The position numbers and the translations under genes were made by a program. 64,000 nt of DNA. It comes from Jiangella endophytica. GTDB lineage: Bacteria > Actinomycetota > Actinomycetes > Jiangellales > Jiangellaceae. Shown in pieces: positions 32,979-41,800 of the stretch. The stretch is from the NCBI RefSeq assembly GCF_003427025.1, contig NZ_QVAI01000005.1, positions 62,001 through 126,000 of the forward strand. Reading direction: 5' to 3'. The notes under the pieces are model-generated. The model was not told where the DNA came from. It searched no databases and worked only from the letters and a program-made list of their open reading frames with translations. Numbering within the stretch: the stretch's first letter is position 1; the number at the start of each line of letters is the position of its first letter.

Positions 32979-33016
32979 ACGAACCGCTCGACGATCGCGA
33001 TCGTCGAGCGGTTCGT
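32979..33016. terminator. 38-bp perfect palindrome between GH gene and kdgD
   Basis: Two 19-base arms meet with no loop (ACGAACCGCTCGACGATCG and its complement). It begins 3 bp after the stop codon of the GH5-like gene and ends 38 bp before the kdgD start. RNA from either strand would form a very stable hairpin with a tight tip. There is no U-tract, so it could act as a partial terminator or RNA-stability element that lowers expression of kdgD-gudD-udh relative to the transporter genes. A dimer-binding site is the alternative. Confidence 0.6.
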
Positions 33017-33019
33017 GGC

Positions 33020-34036
33020 TCAGGCGAAACGGTTGAAGGCGTCGTGGCCGCGGCGCAGCGAACCGTCCGGGTTGATGAAGTGCATGGTCTCCGGCTCGCC
33101 GACCGGTCCGTATTCGGGCCCGTGCAGGTCCGCGACGAGACTGTGGTGCAGCGCGTGGACGATGAATCCAATGTCGCGAGCCTGGAGTTGTCCGAGCGTG
33201 TACTCGATCAGCGCCGAGCGCACCGCATCGTCCGTGGCACCCCAGATGGTCTCGGTGACCACCAGGTCCTTCCCGCTGTCCTTCGCCAGCGAGACCGCTT
33301 CATCGAGCCTGTCCTCCCACGCGGCCGTCCTCTCCCGGTCCGTGAGGTCGCCTCGGTAGTAGGCATGGACGGAGATGACGTCACTGATCGCTTCGGTGAG
33401 GCGCATCGAGATCGGAGTGAAGAGGTTGCTGATCGTGAGCGGTTGAGTGGGAGCCAGGGATCTGATCACGTCGTGGCACCAGGTCAGCCAGCGCACTTCG
33501 GCCGCACGGACTTCGGAATCGTCGTCCTTGAGATACGGTCCCGAGAACGGTTCGTTGCAGATGTCCCAGGCCACGATGCGCGGATCATCGACGTGCGCCC
33601 CGACGACCCGCGTCAGGTACCGGCCGAAGAGCATCTGGACTCGCGGCACATCGACCCGGGACGGATCGGGGTCCGTCCACATGTCCGGCGTGTTGCCGTG
33701 CCGGTAGCCCGGCACGATGTGCTCCAGCGAGACCCCGCCGAAGTCGCAGGTCGGATCCCGCCAGCGGTTGAAAACCACGGGCATCACCTCGATACCGTGC
33801 TGGGCGAAGACGCCGAGACCCGCGTCGAAATTCGCAAGGAACCGCCCCGGATCGCGTTGGAACGCCTCGTAGGAGAGCCACCATCGCGCAACATTCCACT
33901 GCGGAAAGTACCGCTTGCCGCGTGCGACTTCGGTGGCCATCAAGCCGTGGTCGTGGTGCTGCCACAGATCGAGACCACTGGTTCCCCATGAGCCCGAATA
34001 GTTGAAGCCTCGATAGTCCCGTGCCTCGAGTGCCAC
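33020..34036 (-). CDS. GH5-like (cellulase-clan) glycoside hydrolase
   Basis: A 338-residue (beta/alpha)8 barrel. Acid/base Glu in IVAWDICNEPFSG, nucleophile Glu in LVVTETIWG, and the aromatic N-terminal strand RGFNYSGSWG. No signal peptide. The GTG start is chosen because GAAGGAG lies just upstream; longer frames run back into the beta-helix gene. Cytoplasmic hydrolysis of an imported uronate-capped oligosaccharide is inferred. GH family assignment within clan A is uncertain. Confidence 0.75.
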   Translation of the reverse strand: MALEARDYRGFNYSGSWGTSGLDLWQHHDHGLMATEVARGKRYFPQWNVARWWLSYEAFQRDPGRFLANFDAGLGVFAQHGIEVMPVVFNRWRDPTCDFGGVSLEHIVPGYRHGNTPDMWTDPDPSRVDVPRVQMLFGRYLTRVVGAHVDDPRIVAWDICNEPFSGPYLKDDDSEVRAAEVRWLTWCHDVIRSLAPTQPLTISNLFTPISMRLTEAISDVISVHAYYRGDLTDRERTAAWEDRLDEAVSLAKDSGKDLVVTETIWGATDDAVRSALIEYTLGQLQARDIGFIVHALHHSLVADLHGPEYGPVGEPETMHFINPDGSLRRGHDAFNRFA

Positions 34037-34091
34037 CCATGTCTCCTTCGCATCTGCATGGCCATGTGCTCCTGTGCCGGGTGACCGCCGC

Positions 34092-35711
34092 TCAGGCGAA
34101 CGGCCGGCGACCGGCGCCCCGCGACCTGGCCGCGGCCGCCGTCTGGGCCGCATACAACGACTCCGGGCACAGACCGGGCTGGTTGACGCCCTCGATCCAG
34201 CCGGCCGGCTGGACGAACGAACCGACGCCGGTCACGTTGCCTTGGCAGCCGATCGCGTAGTTCTGTGCGGTAGGCGGCTTCTGCACGACCAGCGTCGTCC
34301 CGGCGACGTCGCAGTTCCAGGCGACGGAGTGCGCGGTCGTCCAGCCGTGGCCGGTGCCGAAGTCCCCCCGGTTGTGCAGCGTAAGCGTCACCGAGAACAC
34401 CGGGTCGACCTCCCTGTGCTGGTCGTACAGCATGCCCTGGCTCCACTGCCGGTGCGGCTGGCTCGCGTTGAGGCTTCCCTCGGAGACGCAGCGCTGGAAG
34501 ACGATGCCGGACACCGTGCTCGTTCCGTTCGAGACGTACGAATGGCGGCCGGCGCGGGCGTGGCAGTCCCGGAACAGGATCAGCTGGGAATTCCGCGCGA
34601 CGTTGAAGTTGTACCGATCGCCGCCGGTGATCGCCGAGGCGGGATCCAGTGCCCGGCACCTCTCGATCGTCGACCTGGTCGCCTCGATCGTCTCCACGCC
34701 GGCGAAGCCGAAGTGGACCATGGTGCAATCACGAACCCAGGCGTTCTCGGCGCCATGGAGCCGGATGGCGACCTTGGCGTGAGCGCCGTTGACGTCCGGA
34801 TCCGTGTAGATCTCCACATCGACCCGGAGATTCTCTACGCCGACCTCCCGCACGACGCTCGGATCGGCGAGCTGGTAGACGCTGCACTGGCTGAGGCTCC
34901 GGTCGAGGTGGTTGAACACCGGCGCATCGAGGCGAACGGTCGTGCCGTCAAGGTCCTCCACGTAGCGGTGGAAGCGGATCGGCAGCAGCCCGACCGACCA
35001 CGGCGCATCCGTGGCGGTGCCCCCGCCGCCGATCGCGTCGAGCCACGCCTGAGTGCAGGGGTGCTCGACGATGATCTGCGACCCCGGCACCAGCGAGCCC
35101 GCGGAGGCGAGGGTGAACGTGTCCTCGGCGACCTGGACGAGGTCGCTGGTGATGTCGATCCGCGATCCGCTGAGCACGTCCTTCCACTCGGCTCCGGGGC
35201 CTTTGCCGACCATGACGACCACCCCCCGGGCGGGATCGACGCCGACGGCCCTGAGGATCGTGTTCTCGGCGGGATCGTCACCGTCTCCGCTGCCCCGGAG
35301 CACGACGCCGCTGTGCCGCAGCCGGAGCGTGCCGGCGAGCTCGTACACTCCCGGCGCGAGCTGAACCGCGCCGCGGAAACCGTCCGGCCCCACGGGCAGG
35401 GCACCCACGGAGTCGATCGCGGCCTGCAGATGCGCGGCGTTGTCGCCTGCCACCGGCTGGACCGTGATGGCCGCCGGAACGTGAGCCGGCTCGGCCGGCC
35501 CGCTGCGATAACCCGCCCGGGAGAAGTCAGGTACCCGGTTGCCCTCGGAATCGCGGACGTACGCCAGGGTGCCGCCCGACCTGCTCACGATCGACGACTG
35601 CCACATGCCACGCGGCGAGCGCCCGGAGACCGACGCACTGCCGCCGGCCGGGGTCGCGACCGTGACCGCCGCTGCTCCGACCCCGGCGAGGAACGACCTG
35701 CGATTGATCAT
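34092..35711 (-). CDS. Tat-exported right-handed beta-helix protein (putative polysaccharide lyase/hydrolase)
   Basis: 539 residues with a twin-arginine signal (NRRSFLAGVGAAAVTVA). A DSEGN-R-PDFSRAGY segment then precedes a pectate-lyase-superfamily beta-helix (AITVQPVAGDNAAHLQAAID, GVYELAGTLRLRHSGVVLRGSG, VENLRVDVEIY, NAWVRDCTMVHFGFAGVETIEATRS in repeated coils). An RGSG turn is typical of pectate lyase 3/PL6-like folds. No known family is confidently matched. It is probably the secreted depolymerase that feeds the importer encoded just upstream. A dead paralogue lies at 22282. Confidence 0.7.
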   Translation of the reverse strand: MINRRSFLAGVGAAAVTVATPAGGSASVSGRSPRGMWQSSIVSRSGGTLAYVRDSEGNRVPDFSRAGYRSGPAEPAHVPAAITVQPVAGDNAAHLQAAIDSVGALPVGPDGFRGAVQLAPGVYELAGTLRLRHSGVVLRGSGDGDDPAENTILRAVGVDPARGVVVMVGKGPGAEWKDVLSGSRIDITSDLVQVAEDTFTLASAGSLVPGSQIIVEHPCTQAWLDAIGGGGTATDAPWSVGLLPIRFHRYVEDLDGTTVRLDAPVFNHLDRSLSQCSVYQLADPSVVREVGVENLRVDVEIYTDPDVNGAHAKVAIRLHGAENAWVRDCTMVHFGFAGVETIEATRSTIERCRALDPASAITGGDRYNFNVARNSQLILFRDCHARAGRHSYVSNGTSTVSGIVFQRCVSEGSLNASQPHRQWSQGMLYDQHREVDPVFSVTLTLHNRGDFGTGHGWTTAHSVAWNCDVAGTTLVVQKPPTAQNYAIGCQGNVTGVGSFVQPAGWIEGVNQPGLCPESLYAAQTAAAARSRGAGRRPFA

Positions 35712-35753
35712 CTGGGCACCTCTTCCTGGACGGTTGCGGCGTGGATTCGCAGC

Positions 35754-37382
35754 TCAGCCATTCGCCATGGCCTCCTGGTACTCGTCGCGGGCGGCGTTGC
35801 CCCCGCGGTTCTTCCAGTTCTCGACGATCTCCGGCCAGGCAGAGACCGGCCGGCGGCCGAGGAGGACCTCACCCACGCCATCGGTGATGAGTTTGGTCAG
35901 CTGCGCTCCCTTTGCTACCTGCGTCTCCGAGTACAGGCCAGTGGTCGGGTTATCCTTCAGGAGGCCGATCGCCTGCTCCTGGTAGTCGAACTGCGCCCGC
36001 GTGACGTCGGGCTTGCCGGGGTTGTACAGCACCCACGGTCCAGAGCTGATGGACCAGAACGGGACCAGTCGCTGGTTCTCGCCGACTGAGTTGAGGACCG
36101 GCTCGGTCCCTTGCCAGGAGAAGGTGGTTCCTTCGATCCCGTACTGCCGCAACAGGTACTCGTTGGTTCCGAATGGCGTGGCCAGCCAGTCCAGCAGCGG
36201 GAGGATCTTCTCGACCGGGCTGCCCTTGGCGATCGCGGTGATCGTTCCGGCGACCTGGCCACCGATGATGTCGGGCTGGATTCCCGCGTTCCGCCCGAAG
36301 GGCGCCATGCCGCCCATCCGGTAGCCGGGAATGCCCTCGCCCCACATTGGATACTTGCTCCACCCCGAGTACCCAGCCAGCGTCATCGCCACTGTCCCGC
36401 TGGTGAACCAGTCGTTGCGCTGGTTGTTGGACGACCCCACGCCGTCCGGGTGGAACACGCCCGCCTCGACCAGCGCCCGGCCGTCGGCGAGCGCCTCCTG
36501 GTACTGCGGCGTCTCGATGCTGTGCACCAGCTTGCCGTCGATCGAGTGCCATGGCACGGCGACGCCGTACGTCGAGGCAAGGAAGGCCAGCATCGCCGTC
36601 GGCTCCGCGACGGCCCAGCGGCGCGCGCGCTCGTCGGTCATCCCGATCAGCACCGCACGAAACTCGTCGAAGTCCTTGGGCTGCTCGGGCAGGCCGCGGG
36701 CGGCCAGCAAGTCGGCCCGAATGTACAGCGTGTTGCCCAGAGGCGAACGAGTGATCGGAACTCCCCAGATCCTGCCGTCCACCATCGCCGACTGCCAGGC
36801 CTCGGCAGGCAAGCCGGCCAGACTCGGGTACTTCGTGACGGCGTCGCCCGACAAGTGCTCGCTGAGGTCGCTGAACTTGGCCTTCAGCAACGACGGCAGC
36901 TGTTGCACCGAGTTGACCTGGATGCTGACCATGTCCGGCAGGTCACCGCCGGCGATCAGGGTGGCGAACCGCTGCGGATAGTCGGCCGACGGCGTGTAGA
37001 GCACGTCGATCTCGCCGCCGGCTGCCTCGTTGATCGCCTGCCACATGACGTTCTTCTCCAGCGGCGGCGCGACTGGGTCGGACGTGTACGTCTGGACCCG
37101 CACCAAGTCGCCGTTCAGCGGCGGCTTGGAGTACACCCACTTGCGATCGCTCGGGTAGGTGAGGAAGGCGCCGGAACCCCGCGCGTGCTTGCTGGTGAGG
37201 TCCGGTACCGGGCCGGCGCCCGGCTGGTACGTCGGCAGTTCCACCGAGCCGGCGGCAGGGGCGGACGAACTCGGTCCGTTCGAGCACCCCGCGAGGGGTC
37301 CTCCCACCAGGGCTACTCCAGCCGTAGCGCCCATGGCTCTGAGGAAGGTGCGCCGAGACAGCGGCGCGTCGAGAAACATCAT
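35754..37382 (-). CDS. ABC sugar-binding lipoprotein (LipO-like, aldouronate type)
   Basis: A 542-residue extracellular solute-binding protein, long like the LipO/aldotetraouronate-binding group. The signal combines an SRRTFLRAMG twin-arginine start with the lipobox GGPLAGC. Mature parts include GDLPDMVSIQ, PLGNTLYIRADLLAARGLPEQPKDFDEF and YSGWSKYPMWGEGIPGYRMG. Two permease genes encoded upstream complete the importer; the ATPase is absent and is presumably the shared MsiK type. A negatively charged oligosaccharide is the inferred ligand. Confidence 0.88.
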   Translation of the reverse strand: MMFLDAPLSRRTFLRAMGATAGVALVGGPLAGCSNGPSSSAPAAGSVELPTYQPGAGPVPDLTSKHARGSGAFLTYPSDRKWVYSKPPLNGDLVRVQTYTSDPVAPPLEKNVMWQAINEAAGGEIDVLYTPSADYPQRFATLIAGGDLPDMVSIQVNSVQQLPSLLKAKFSDLSEHLSGDAVTKYPSLAGLPAEAWQSAMVDGRIWGVPITRSPLGNTLYIRADLLAARGLPEQPKDFDEFRAVLIGMTDERARRWAVAEPTAMLAFLASTYGVAVPWHSIDGKLVHSIETPQYQEALADGRALVEAGVFHPDGVGSSNNQRNDWFTSGTVAMTLAGYSGWSKYPMWGEGIPGYRMGGMAPFGRNAGIQPDIIGGQVAGTITAIAKGSPVEKILPLLDWLATPFGTNEYLLRQYGIEGTTFSWQGTEPVLNSVGENQRLVPFWSISSGPWVLYNPGKPDVTRAQFDYQEQAIGLLKDNPTTGLYSETQVAKGAQLTKLITDGVGEVLLGRRPVSAWPEIVENWKNRGGNAARDEYQEAMANG

Positions 37383-37411
37383 TGTCTCCTCCGATTCTCA
37401 GCGATCCTTGT

Positions 37412-38308
37412 CTAGCCTTTGACTCCCCCGACCAGCAGTCCTGCCCTGAAGTGCTTTTGCAGGAATGGATAGATCACCAGCACCGGAATGACGGACAGCG
37501 CGATGATGGCGGTCTGGATGGCTGTTTGCGGCGGCAGCGCGGTGCTGCCCGCCGATAGTTCGTCGGCGCCGATGGGCGTCTGGTCGACGACGAAGGTCCG
37601 GAGCACGAGGGACAGTGGCCACTTCTCCGGGGACTGGATGTAGAGCAATGCCGTGAAGAACGCGTTCCAGTACGCCACTGCGTAGAAGAGTCCGACGACG
37701 GCGACCACCGCACGCGACAGCGGCAGGACGATCCGGACCAGCGTGGCGAACTCGCTGGCGCCGTCGATCTTCGCCGCCTCGATCAGCTCGCCCGGCATGT
37801 CGAGGAAGAACGATCGCATCACGATGACGTTGAAGGCGTTCACCATCACGGGCAGGATCAGCGCGGCCCACTGGTCGATCAGGCCGAGATGCTGCACCAG
37901 GAGATACATCGGGATGATGCCGGGGGTGAAGAAGAGCGTGAACAAGGTGACGCGCAGCATGAGCCCGTGGCCCAGCGATCCCGGCCGCGACAGCCCGTAC
38001 GCCAGGCCGATCGTCGACAGCAATGACACCGCGGTGCCGACGGCCGTCACTCCGATCGAGACGATCATGGCCTGGGTGACCACCCCACCGGACAGCACCG
38101 CCCGGTAGGCATTCAGGGTGGGTTCCGCCGCCCAGAGAACGAACCCTCCGGCCTCGTTGATCTCCTCCTGACCGGCCAGGCTCGTCATGACGACCGACAG
38201 GAACGGCAGCAACACGGCAAGGCACGCGACGAGGAGTACGGCCGCACGCAGGACAACCGCCGGCCAGGAGACGGGTCCCATCCAGACGGGACGTTCGGTT
38301 CGCCTCAT
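37412..38308 (-). CDS. Carbohydrate ABC permease (YtcP/MalG-like)
   Basis: A 298-residue, six-helix permease. The EAA loop that contacts the ATPase reads ELIEAAKIDGASEFATLVRIVLPLS. NAYRAVLSGG near the N terminus and the C-terminal end GLLVGGVKG are the YtcP pattern. Four-base overlap with the first permease. Confidence 0.9.
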   Translation of the reverse strand: MRRTERPVWMGPVSWPAVVLRAAVLLVACLAVLLPFLSVVMTSLAGQEEINEAGGFVLWAAEPTLNAYRAVLSGGVVTQAMIVSIGVTAVGTAVSLLSTIGLAYGLSRPGSLGHGLMLRVTLFTLFFTPGIIPMYLLVQHLGLIDQWAALILPVMVNAFNVIVMRSFFLDMPGELIEAAKIDGASEFATLVRIVLPLSRAVVAVVGLFYAVAYWNAFFTALLYIQSPEKWPLSLVLRTFVVDQTPIGADELSAGSTALPPQTAIQTAIIALSVIPVLVIYPFLQKHFRAGLLVGGVKG

Positions 38309-39297
38309 CGCTGATACACCCCGCGCTCGCCGAACACATGAGCGACGCGGTTCGCGGCCAGCACCAGGATGACGCCCACGATGCCTTTGACCAGACCGAT
38401 CGCCGCCGCGACGCCCCAGTTCTGACCGACGATTCCGTTGTTGTAGACGTAGGTGTCCAGTACCTCGCTCACGGACGTGCCCACCGGGGCCTGCTGCAGC
38501 AGGATCTGCTCGAATCCGACACTCAGCGCGTCACCCAGCTTCAGGATCAGCAGCAGGATGATCACGGGCCTGATCGCCGGCAGCGTGACATGCCACAACC
38601 GCTGCCAGGGCCCCGCGCGGTCGAGCGCCGCGGCCTCGTACAGATTCGTGTCCACCCGTGAGAGCGCCGCGAGATAGATGATCGCCGACCAGCCCGTGTC
38701 CTTCCAGATCACCTGGCTCGTAATCACGGCCTTGAACAGCTCGGGCACCCCCATGATCGTGACCCCTGGGAGACCCGTCGCCGCGAGGATGCTGTTGAAC
38801 TGACCGGTCGCTCCGAACATGTTCTGGAAGAGCGCCACCACGATCACCCAGGACAGGAAGTGAGGCAGGTAGAGAACCGACTGGACCAGCACCTTCACGC
38901 GGTCGTTCATCAAGGAATTGAGGAGCAGCGCCAAGCAGATCGGCAGCGGGAACACGAGAACCACCTGGATGAAGGTGATGACCAGCGTGTTACGCAGGGC
39001 GTTCAGGAACTCGGCATCGCCGGAGATGATGATGTCGAAGTTGTCGAAACCGATGAACTGGGAGCCGGCGACGCCGAGATAGGGCTGGAAGTCCTGGAAC
39101 GCGACGACGTTGCCCAGCAGTGGCACATAGTTGAACAGAACGACTGCCAGGAATCCCGGAGCCGCGAGCCCGATCAGGACCCGGTCCTTCCGCCAGCGGG
39201 ATCGCCGGTGCCCGGACACTGTCGTCGCGTCATTCGGCCGAGGGGCCGGCGCTCTGGGTTCCACGGAGCGCTTGCGCACCAGCAGGCCCGGCTTCAT
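38305..39297 (-). CDS. Carbohydrate ABC permease (LplB-like)
   Basis: A 330-residue permease with an Arg-rich cytoplasmic N terminus and six helices. The EAA loop is NLYEAAALDRAGPWQRLWHVTLPAI. QPYLGVAGSQFIGFDNF and SEVLDTYVYNNGI are features of the LplB family used for aldouronates. The ATG at 39297 overlaps the pyruvyl-transferase-like gene stop. Confidence 0.9.
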   Translation of the reverse strand: MKPGLLVRKRSVEPRAPAPRPNDATTVSGHRRSRWRKDRVLIGLAAPGFLAVVLFNYVPLLGNVVAFQDFQPYLGVAGSQFIGFDNFDIIISGDAEFLNALRNTLVITFIQVVLVFPLPICLALLLNSLMNDRVKVLVQSVLYLPHFLSWVIVVALFQNMFGATGQFNSILAATGLPGVTIMGVPELFKAVITSQVIWKDTGWSAIIYLAALSRVDTNLYEAAALDRAGPWQRLWHVTLPAIRPVIILLLILKLGDALSVGFEQILLQQAPVGTSVSEVLDTYVYNNGIVGQNWGVAAAIGLVKGIVGVILVLAANRVAHVFGERGVYQR

Positions 39298-40568
39298 TGC
39301 CGTGATCCCTTGGGCATGGTGCGCACGGCAGTGGCCTGTACGGACTCCACCATGCCGGCGAGCCTCCGCCAGGCCCGGCTGCGCGCTTCGTCCGCACGCG
39401 CCCGGGCCGCGCTCGGGTCGGCGCCGACCGAACTGACCCATGTGGCCACCGCCGCGGGCGTCATGAGGTCGTCGATCTCGTGCACCTCGTCCACCAGACC
39501 CAGGTCGTGATACATCTGGCCCTTGATCGTGTCGGTGGGCTGCCGGATGTAGATCGCGGGTGTGCCGACCGCCGTCGCCAGCAGCGGCGAGTGGCACTCC
39601 ATGCTCACCACCGCCGCAGCCCGCTCGTAGACGGCAACCGCCTCGGTCACCGACCAGAACCGCGGGAGGACGTGGATCGAGTCCGCGACATCGGCGGCGA
39701 GCGTGTGGTCGAAGAACCGCGCGGAGAGCGCGACGGCGTAGGTCATCTCCGGGACCACGAATGCCGGCCGGCCGGTCTCACGCACCCAGGAGGTGGCGAC
39801 GTCCGCGAGGAAGGCCATGTCGCGATCCAGATGGAACTGCGTGATGGCCGACTTCCGGTGGTCCTCGGTGTCCAGCGGGCGTTTCCGCCGGTCGTGGTAC
39901 GGGCTGTACCGCATCCGCGGCACCAGGCACAGGTAGTTTCCCGGTGCCAATCCGTAGGTCGCCAGGATCTCCTCCGCCGCGGCGTCGTCGGCGCTGGTCA
40001 TCATCACCGTCGCGTCCGGGCCGAACTCGATGATGGGCGCCCCGACTTGCTGGCGCTCGAGGAAGTCCACGGAGAGCGAGTCCCGGCAGTAGATGAACTC
40101 CGCCCCCGCCAGCAGTGCCTGGTCCGTCGGACTCAGGATCTGCCCGTCGATCCGGGCCACCATCTCGGCCAGATCGGTGAGCGTCGCCGGGTAGGGCGCG
40201 ATCGGGTCGAAGGTGACACCGAAGATGCCGTAGGGCTTCTTGGTCCTTCCTCGCCAGGCGAGCAGTGCGTCACGGGCGACCAGCAGCGGGCCCGGGCCAT
40301 GGACGAGGATGTCGGCACGCTCGAACTCCTCGAGAAGTTGCGGCGACGGGCGGCCGGTCGCGTCGAGCCCGCCGTCGATCACGGTGACGTCCGGAAAGTG
40401 CTTCGCGAACATCGCCCGTTCCCGGTCGTCGACCTCGCCCCAGAGCCACAGCCGGATCTCGACGTCGTCACCGAATTCCTGGAACGCGTGGAGGGCGCCG
40501 GGGGTGTGCGCCACGTCGCCGATGTTGATGACCTGCCATCCGCAGACCAACAGGAGCCGAAGGGTCAC
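39294..40568 (-). CDS. Polysaccharide pyruvyl transferase-family protein
   Basis: 424 residues. The family's N-terminal GWQVINIGD, HGPGPLLVARDALLAW, YGIFGVTFDP, a central FIYCRDSLSVDFLE and GPDATVMMT, and the C-terminal substrate half (YERAAAVVSMECHSPLLATAVGTPAIYI) match WcaK/CsaB-like proteins. These usually transfer or bind ketal pyruvate on sugars. It is first in the import operon, and the SD GGAGG precedes its GTG. In a catabolic operon it may act on a pyruvylated sugar or modify an intermediate; biosynthetic use is less likely from context. Confidence 0.8.
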   Translation of the reverse strand: MTLRLLLVCGWQVINIGDVAHTPGALHAFQEFGDDVEIRLWLWGEVDDRERAMFAKHFPDVTVIDGGLDATGRPSPQLLEEFERADILVHGPGPLLVARDALLAWRGRTKKPYGIFGVTFDPIAPYPATLTDLAEMVARIDGQILSPTDQALLAGAEFIYCRDSLSVDFLERQQVGAPIIEFGPDATVMMTSADDAAAEEILATYGLAPGNYLCLVPRMRYSPYHDRRKRPLDTEDHRKSAITQFHLDRDMAFLADVATSWVRETGRPAFVVPEMTYAVALSARFFDHTLAADVADSIHVLPRFWSVTEAVAVYERAAAVVSMECHSPLLATAVGTPAIYIRQPTDTIKGQMYHDLGLVDEVHEIDDLMTPAAVATWVSSVGADPSAARARADEARSRAWRRLAGMVESVQATAVRTMPKGSRQ

Positions 40569-40596
40569 GCCTGTCCTCCAAATTCGATTTCCAGCA

Positions 40597-40623
40597 GATT
40601 AATGGATTTATCAACTCTGTCAA
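40597..40623 (-). promoter_or_regulatory. Shared island promoter/operator, copy 2
   Basis: Read on the minus strand: TTGACA, four bases, TGATAAATCCATTAATC. It drives the long operon from the pyruvyl-transferase-like gene through the importer, and lies 83-109 bp upstream of the divergent lacI gene, so autoregulation is possible. It is the copy nearest to the predicted repressor. Confidence 0.75.
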
Positions 40624-40705
40624 GACGTCATCGCAGCAGCTGACACAACTCGGGCCGGTCCCGGGCGGAGGACGCATCGACTGGGCGCCGCAGTATCATC
40701 CGAGG

Positions 40706-41755
40706 GTGGTGACGATGCGTGAGGTAGCCGCGAAGGCCGGCGTTTCCGTCGCCGTGGTCTCGGCGGTGGTCTCCGGCGGGTCGGGCAACGTGCGCCTCAG
40801 CGAGGAGACCAGGCAGCGCGTCCTGCGCACCGTCGAAGCCACCGGCTACCGCCGCAACCACGCGGCGCGCGCCCTGCGCTCCTCGCACGCCGGTGTCATC
40901 TCGGTCGTGATCCCGAGGGTGACGAACGCGGTGCTCGCCCGGGCGATGGAAGGGATGCAGCAACTGGCCCAGGACGAGGGTCTCGTCCTGATGCTGACCG
41001 ATGCGAACTGGATCGTCGCCGACGGGAAGGTCAGCAACCTGATGACCCGGCTCTCGGGGACGGGCATCGTCGACGGCTTCATCGTCCGCACGACCTCCGT
41101 GGGCAACGAGGCTGTGGCCGACCTGACCGCACGCGGGGTTCCACTCGTCATCCTGCACGAACCGTTCCCGGGCCACGACCATGTCTGTGTCTGGGTCGAC
41201 GACGAGCCCGGCGTGCGCGCCGCGGCCGAGCATCTGATCGAGTTGGGCCACGAGCACATCGCGATGATCGGCGGGCCGCGCCACGATATCCCCGATGACG
41301 CTGCTCGATCCCGAGGCTTCCGCGCCGCACTGGCAGAGCACGACCTCCCACTTACCTCGCAGAGCATCCTCGCCGTGGGCTACGGCGAAGCGGAGATCGC
41401 CGCCGCGATCCGGAAGCTCTTCCAGGCAGCGACGCCGCCCACCGGGATCGTCGTCGACAACGTCGTCGCAGCTCCTGCTGCGATGGCCACCGTGGTCGAC
41501 CTCGGCCTGCGGGTACCTGACGACGTGTCCGTGATCGCCTACCACGACATCGACGCTGCAGGCCTGACGCGCCCGTCCCTGTCCACCGTCAAGATGCCCG
41601 TCGAGGAGGCAGGACGGAAGGGACTCGAGACCCTGTTGCGTCTCATCGCCGGCGAGCCGGCCGAGTCCGTGCTCGTATCGGATCCTCCTCCCGTGGTGAT
41701 CCAGCGTCAATCGACCGCACCGCCGAGCAGAACGCGGCACCGTCGTCGCACGTGA
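40706..41755 (+). CDS. LacI-family transcriptional regulator of the island
   Basis: About 349 residues. The HTH is MREVAAKAGVSVAVVSAVVSG with the hinge helix at NHAARALRSSHAG; the periplasmic-binding-protein-like domain continues to VVIQRQS. Starts GTG 40706, GTG 40709 and ATG 40715 are equivalent by context. It is divergent from the import operon and is the obvious protein for the three TGATRAATCCATTAATC sites. The inducer is probably a uronide-derived mono- or disaccharide. Confidence 0.9.
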   Translation: MVTMREVAAKAGVSVAVVSAVVSGGSGNVRLSEETRQRVLRTVEATGYRRNHAARALRSSHAGVISVVIPRVTNAVLARAMEGMQQLAQDEGLVLMLTDANWIVADGKVSNLMTRLSGTGIVDGFIVRTTSVGNEAVADLTARGVPLVILHEPFPGHDHVCVWVDDEPGVRAAAEHLIELGHEHIAMIGGPRHDIPDDAARSRGFRAALAEHDLPLTSQSILAVGYGEAEIAAAIRKLFQAATPPTGIVVDNVVAAPAAMATVVDLGLRVPDDVSVIAYHDIDAAGLTRPSLSTVKMPVEEAGRKGLETLLRLIAGEPAESVLVSDPPPVVIQRQSTAPPSRTRHRRRT

Positions 41756-41800
41756 CCTGCGAACAGTGGTGCCATCGCGGATCGCCGATGCCCGCTCAGC

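Noticed and set aside
34074-36089. A 671-codon plus-strand open frame
   Set aside because: Antisense to the beta-helix and solute-binding protein genes, which have signal peptides and recognisable folds.
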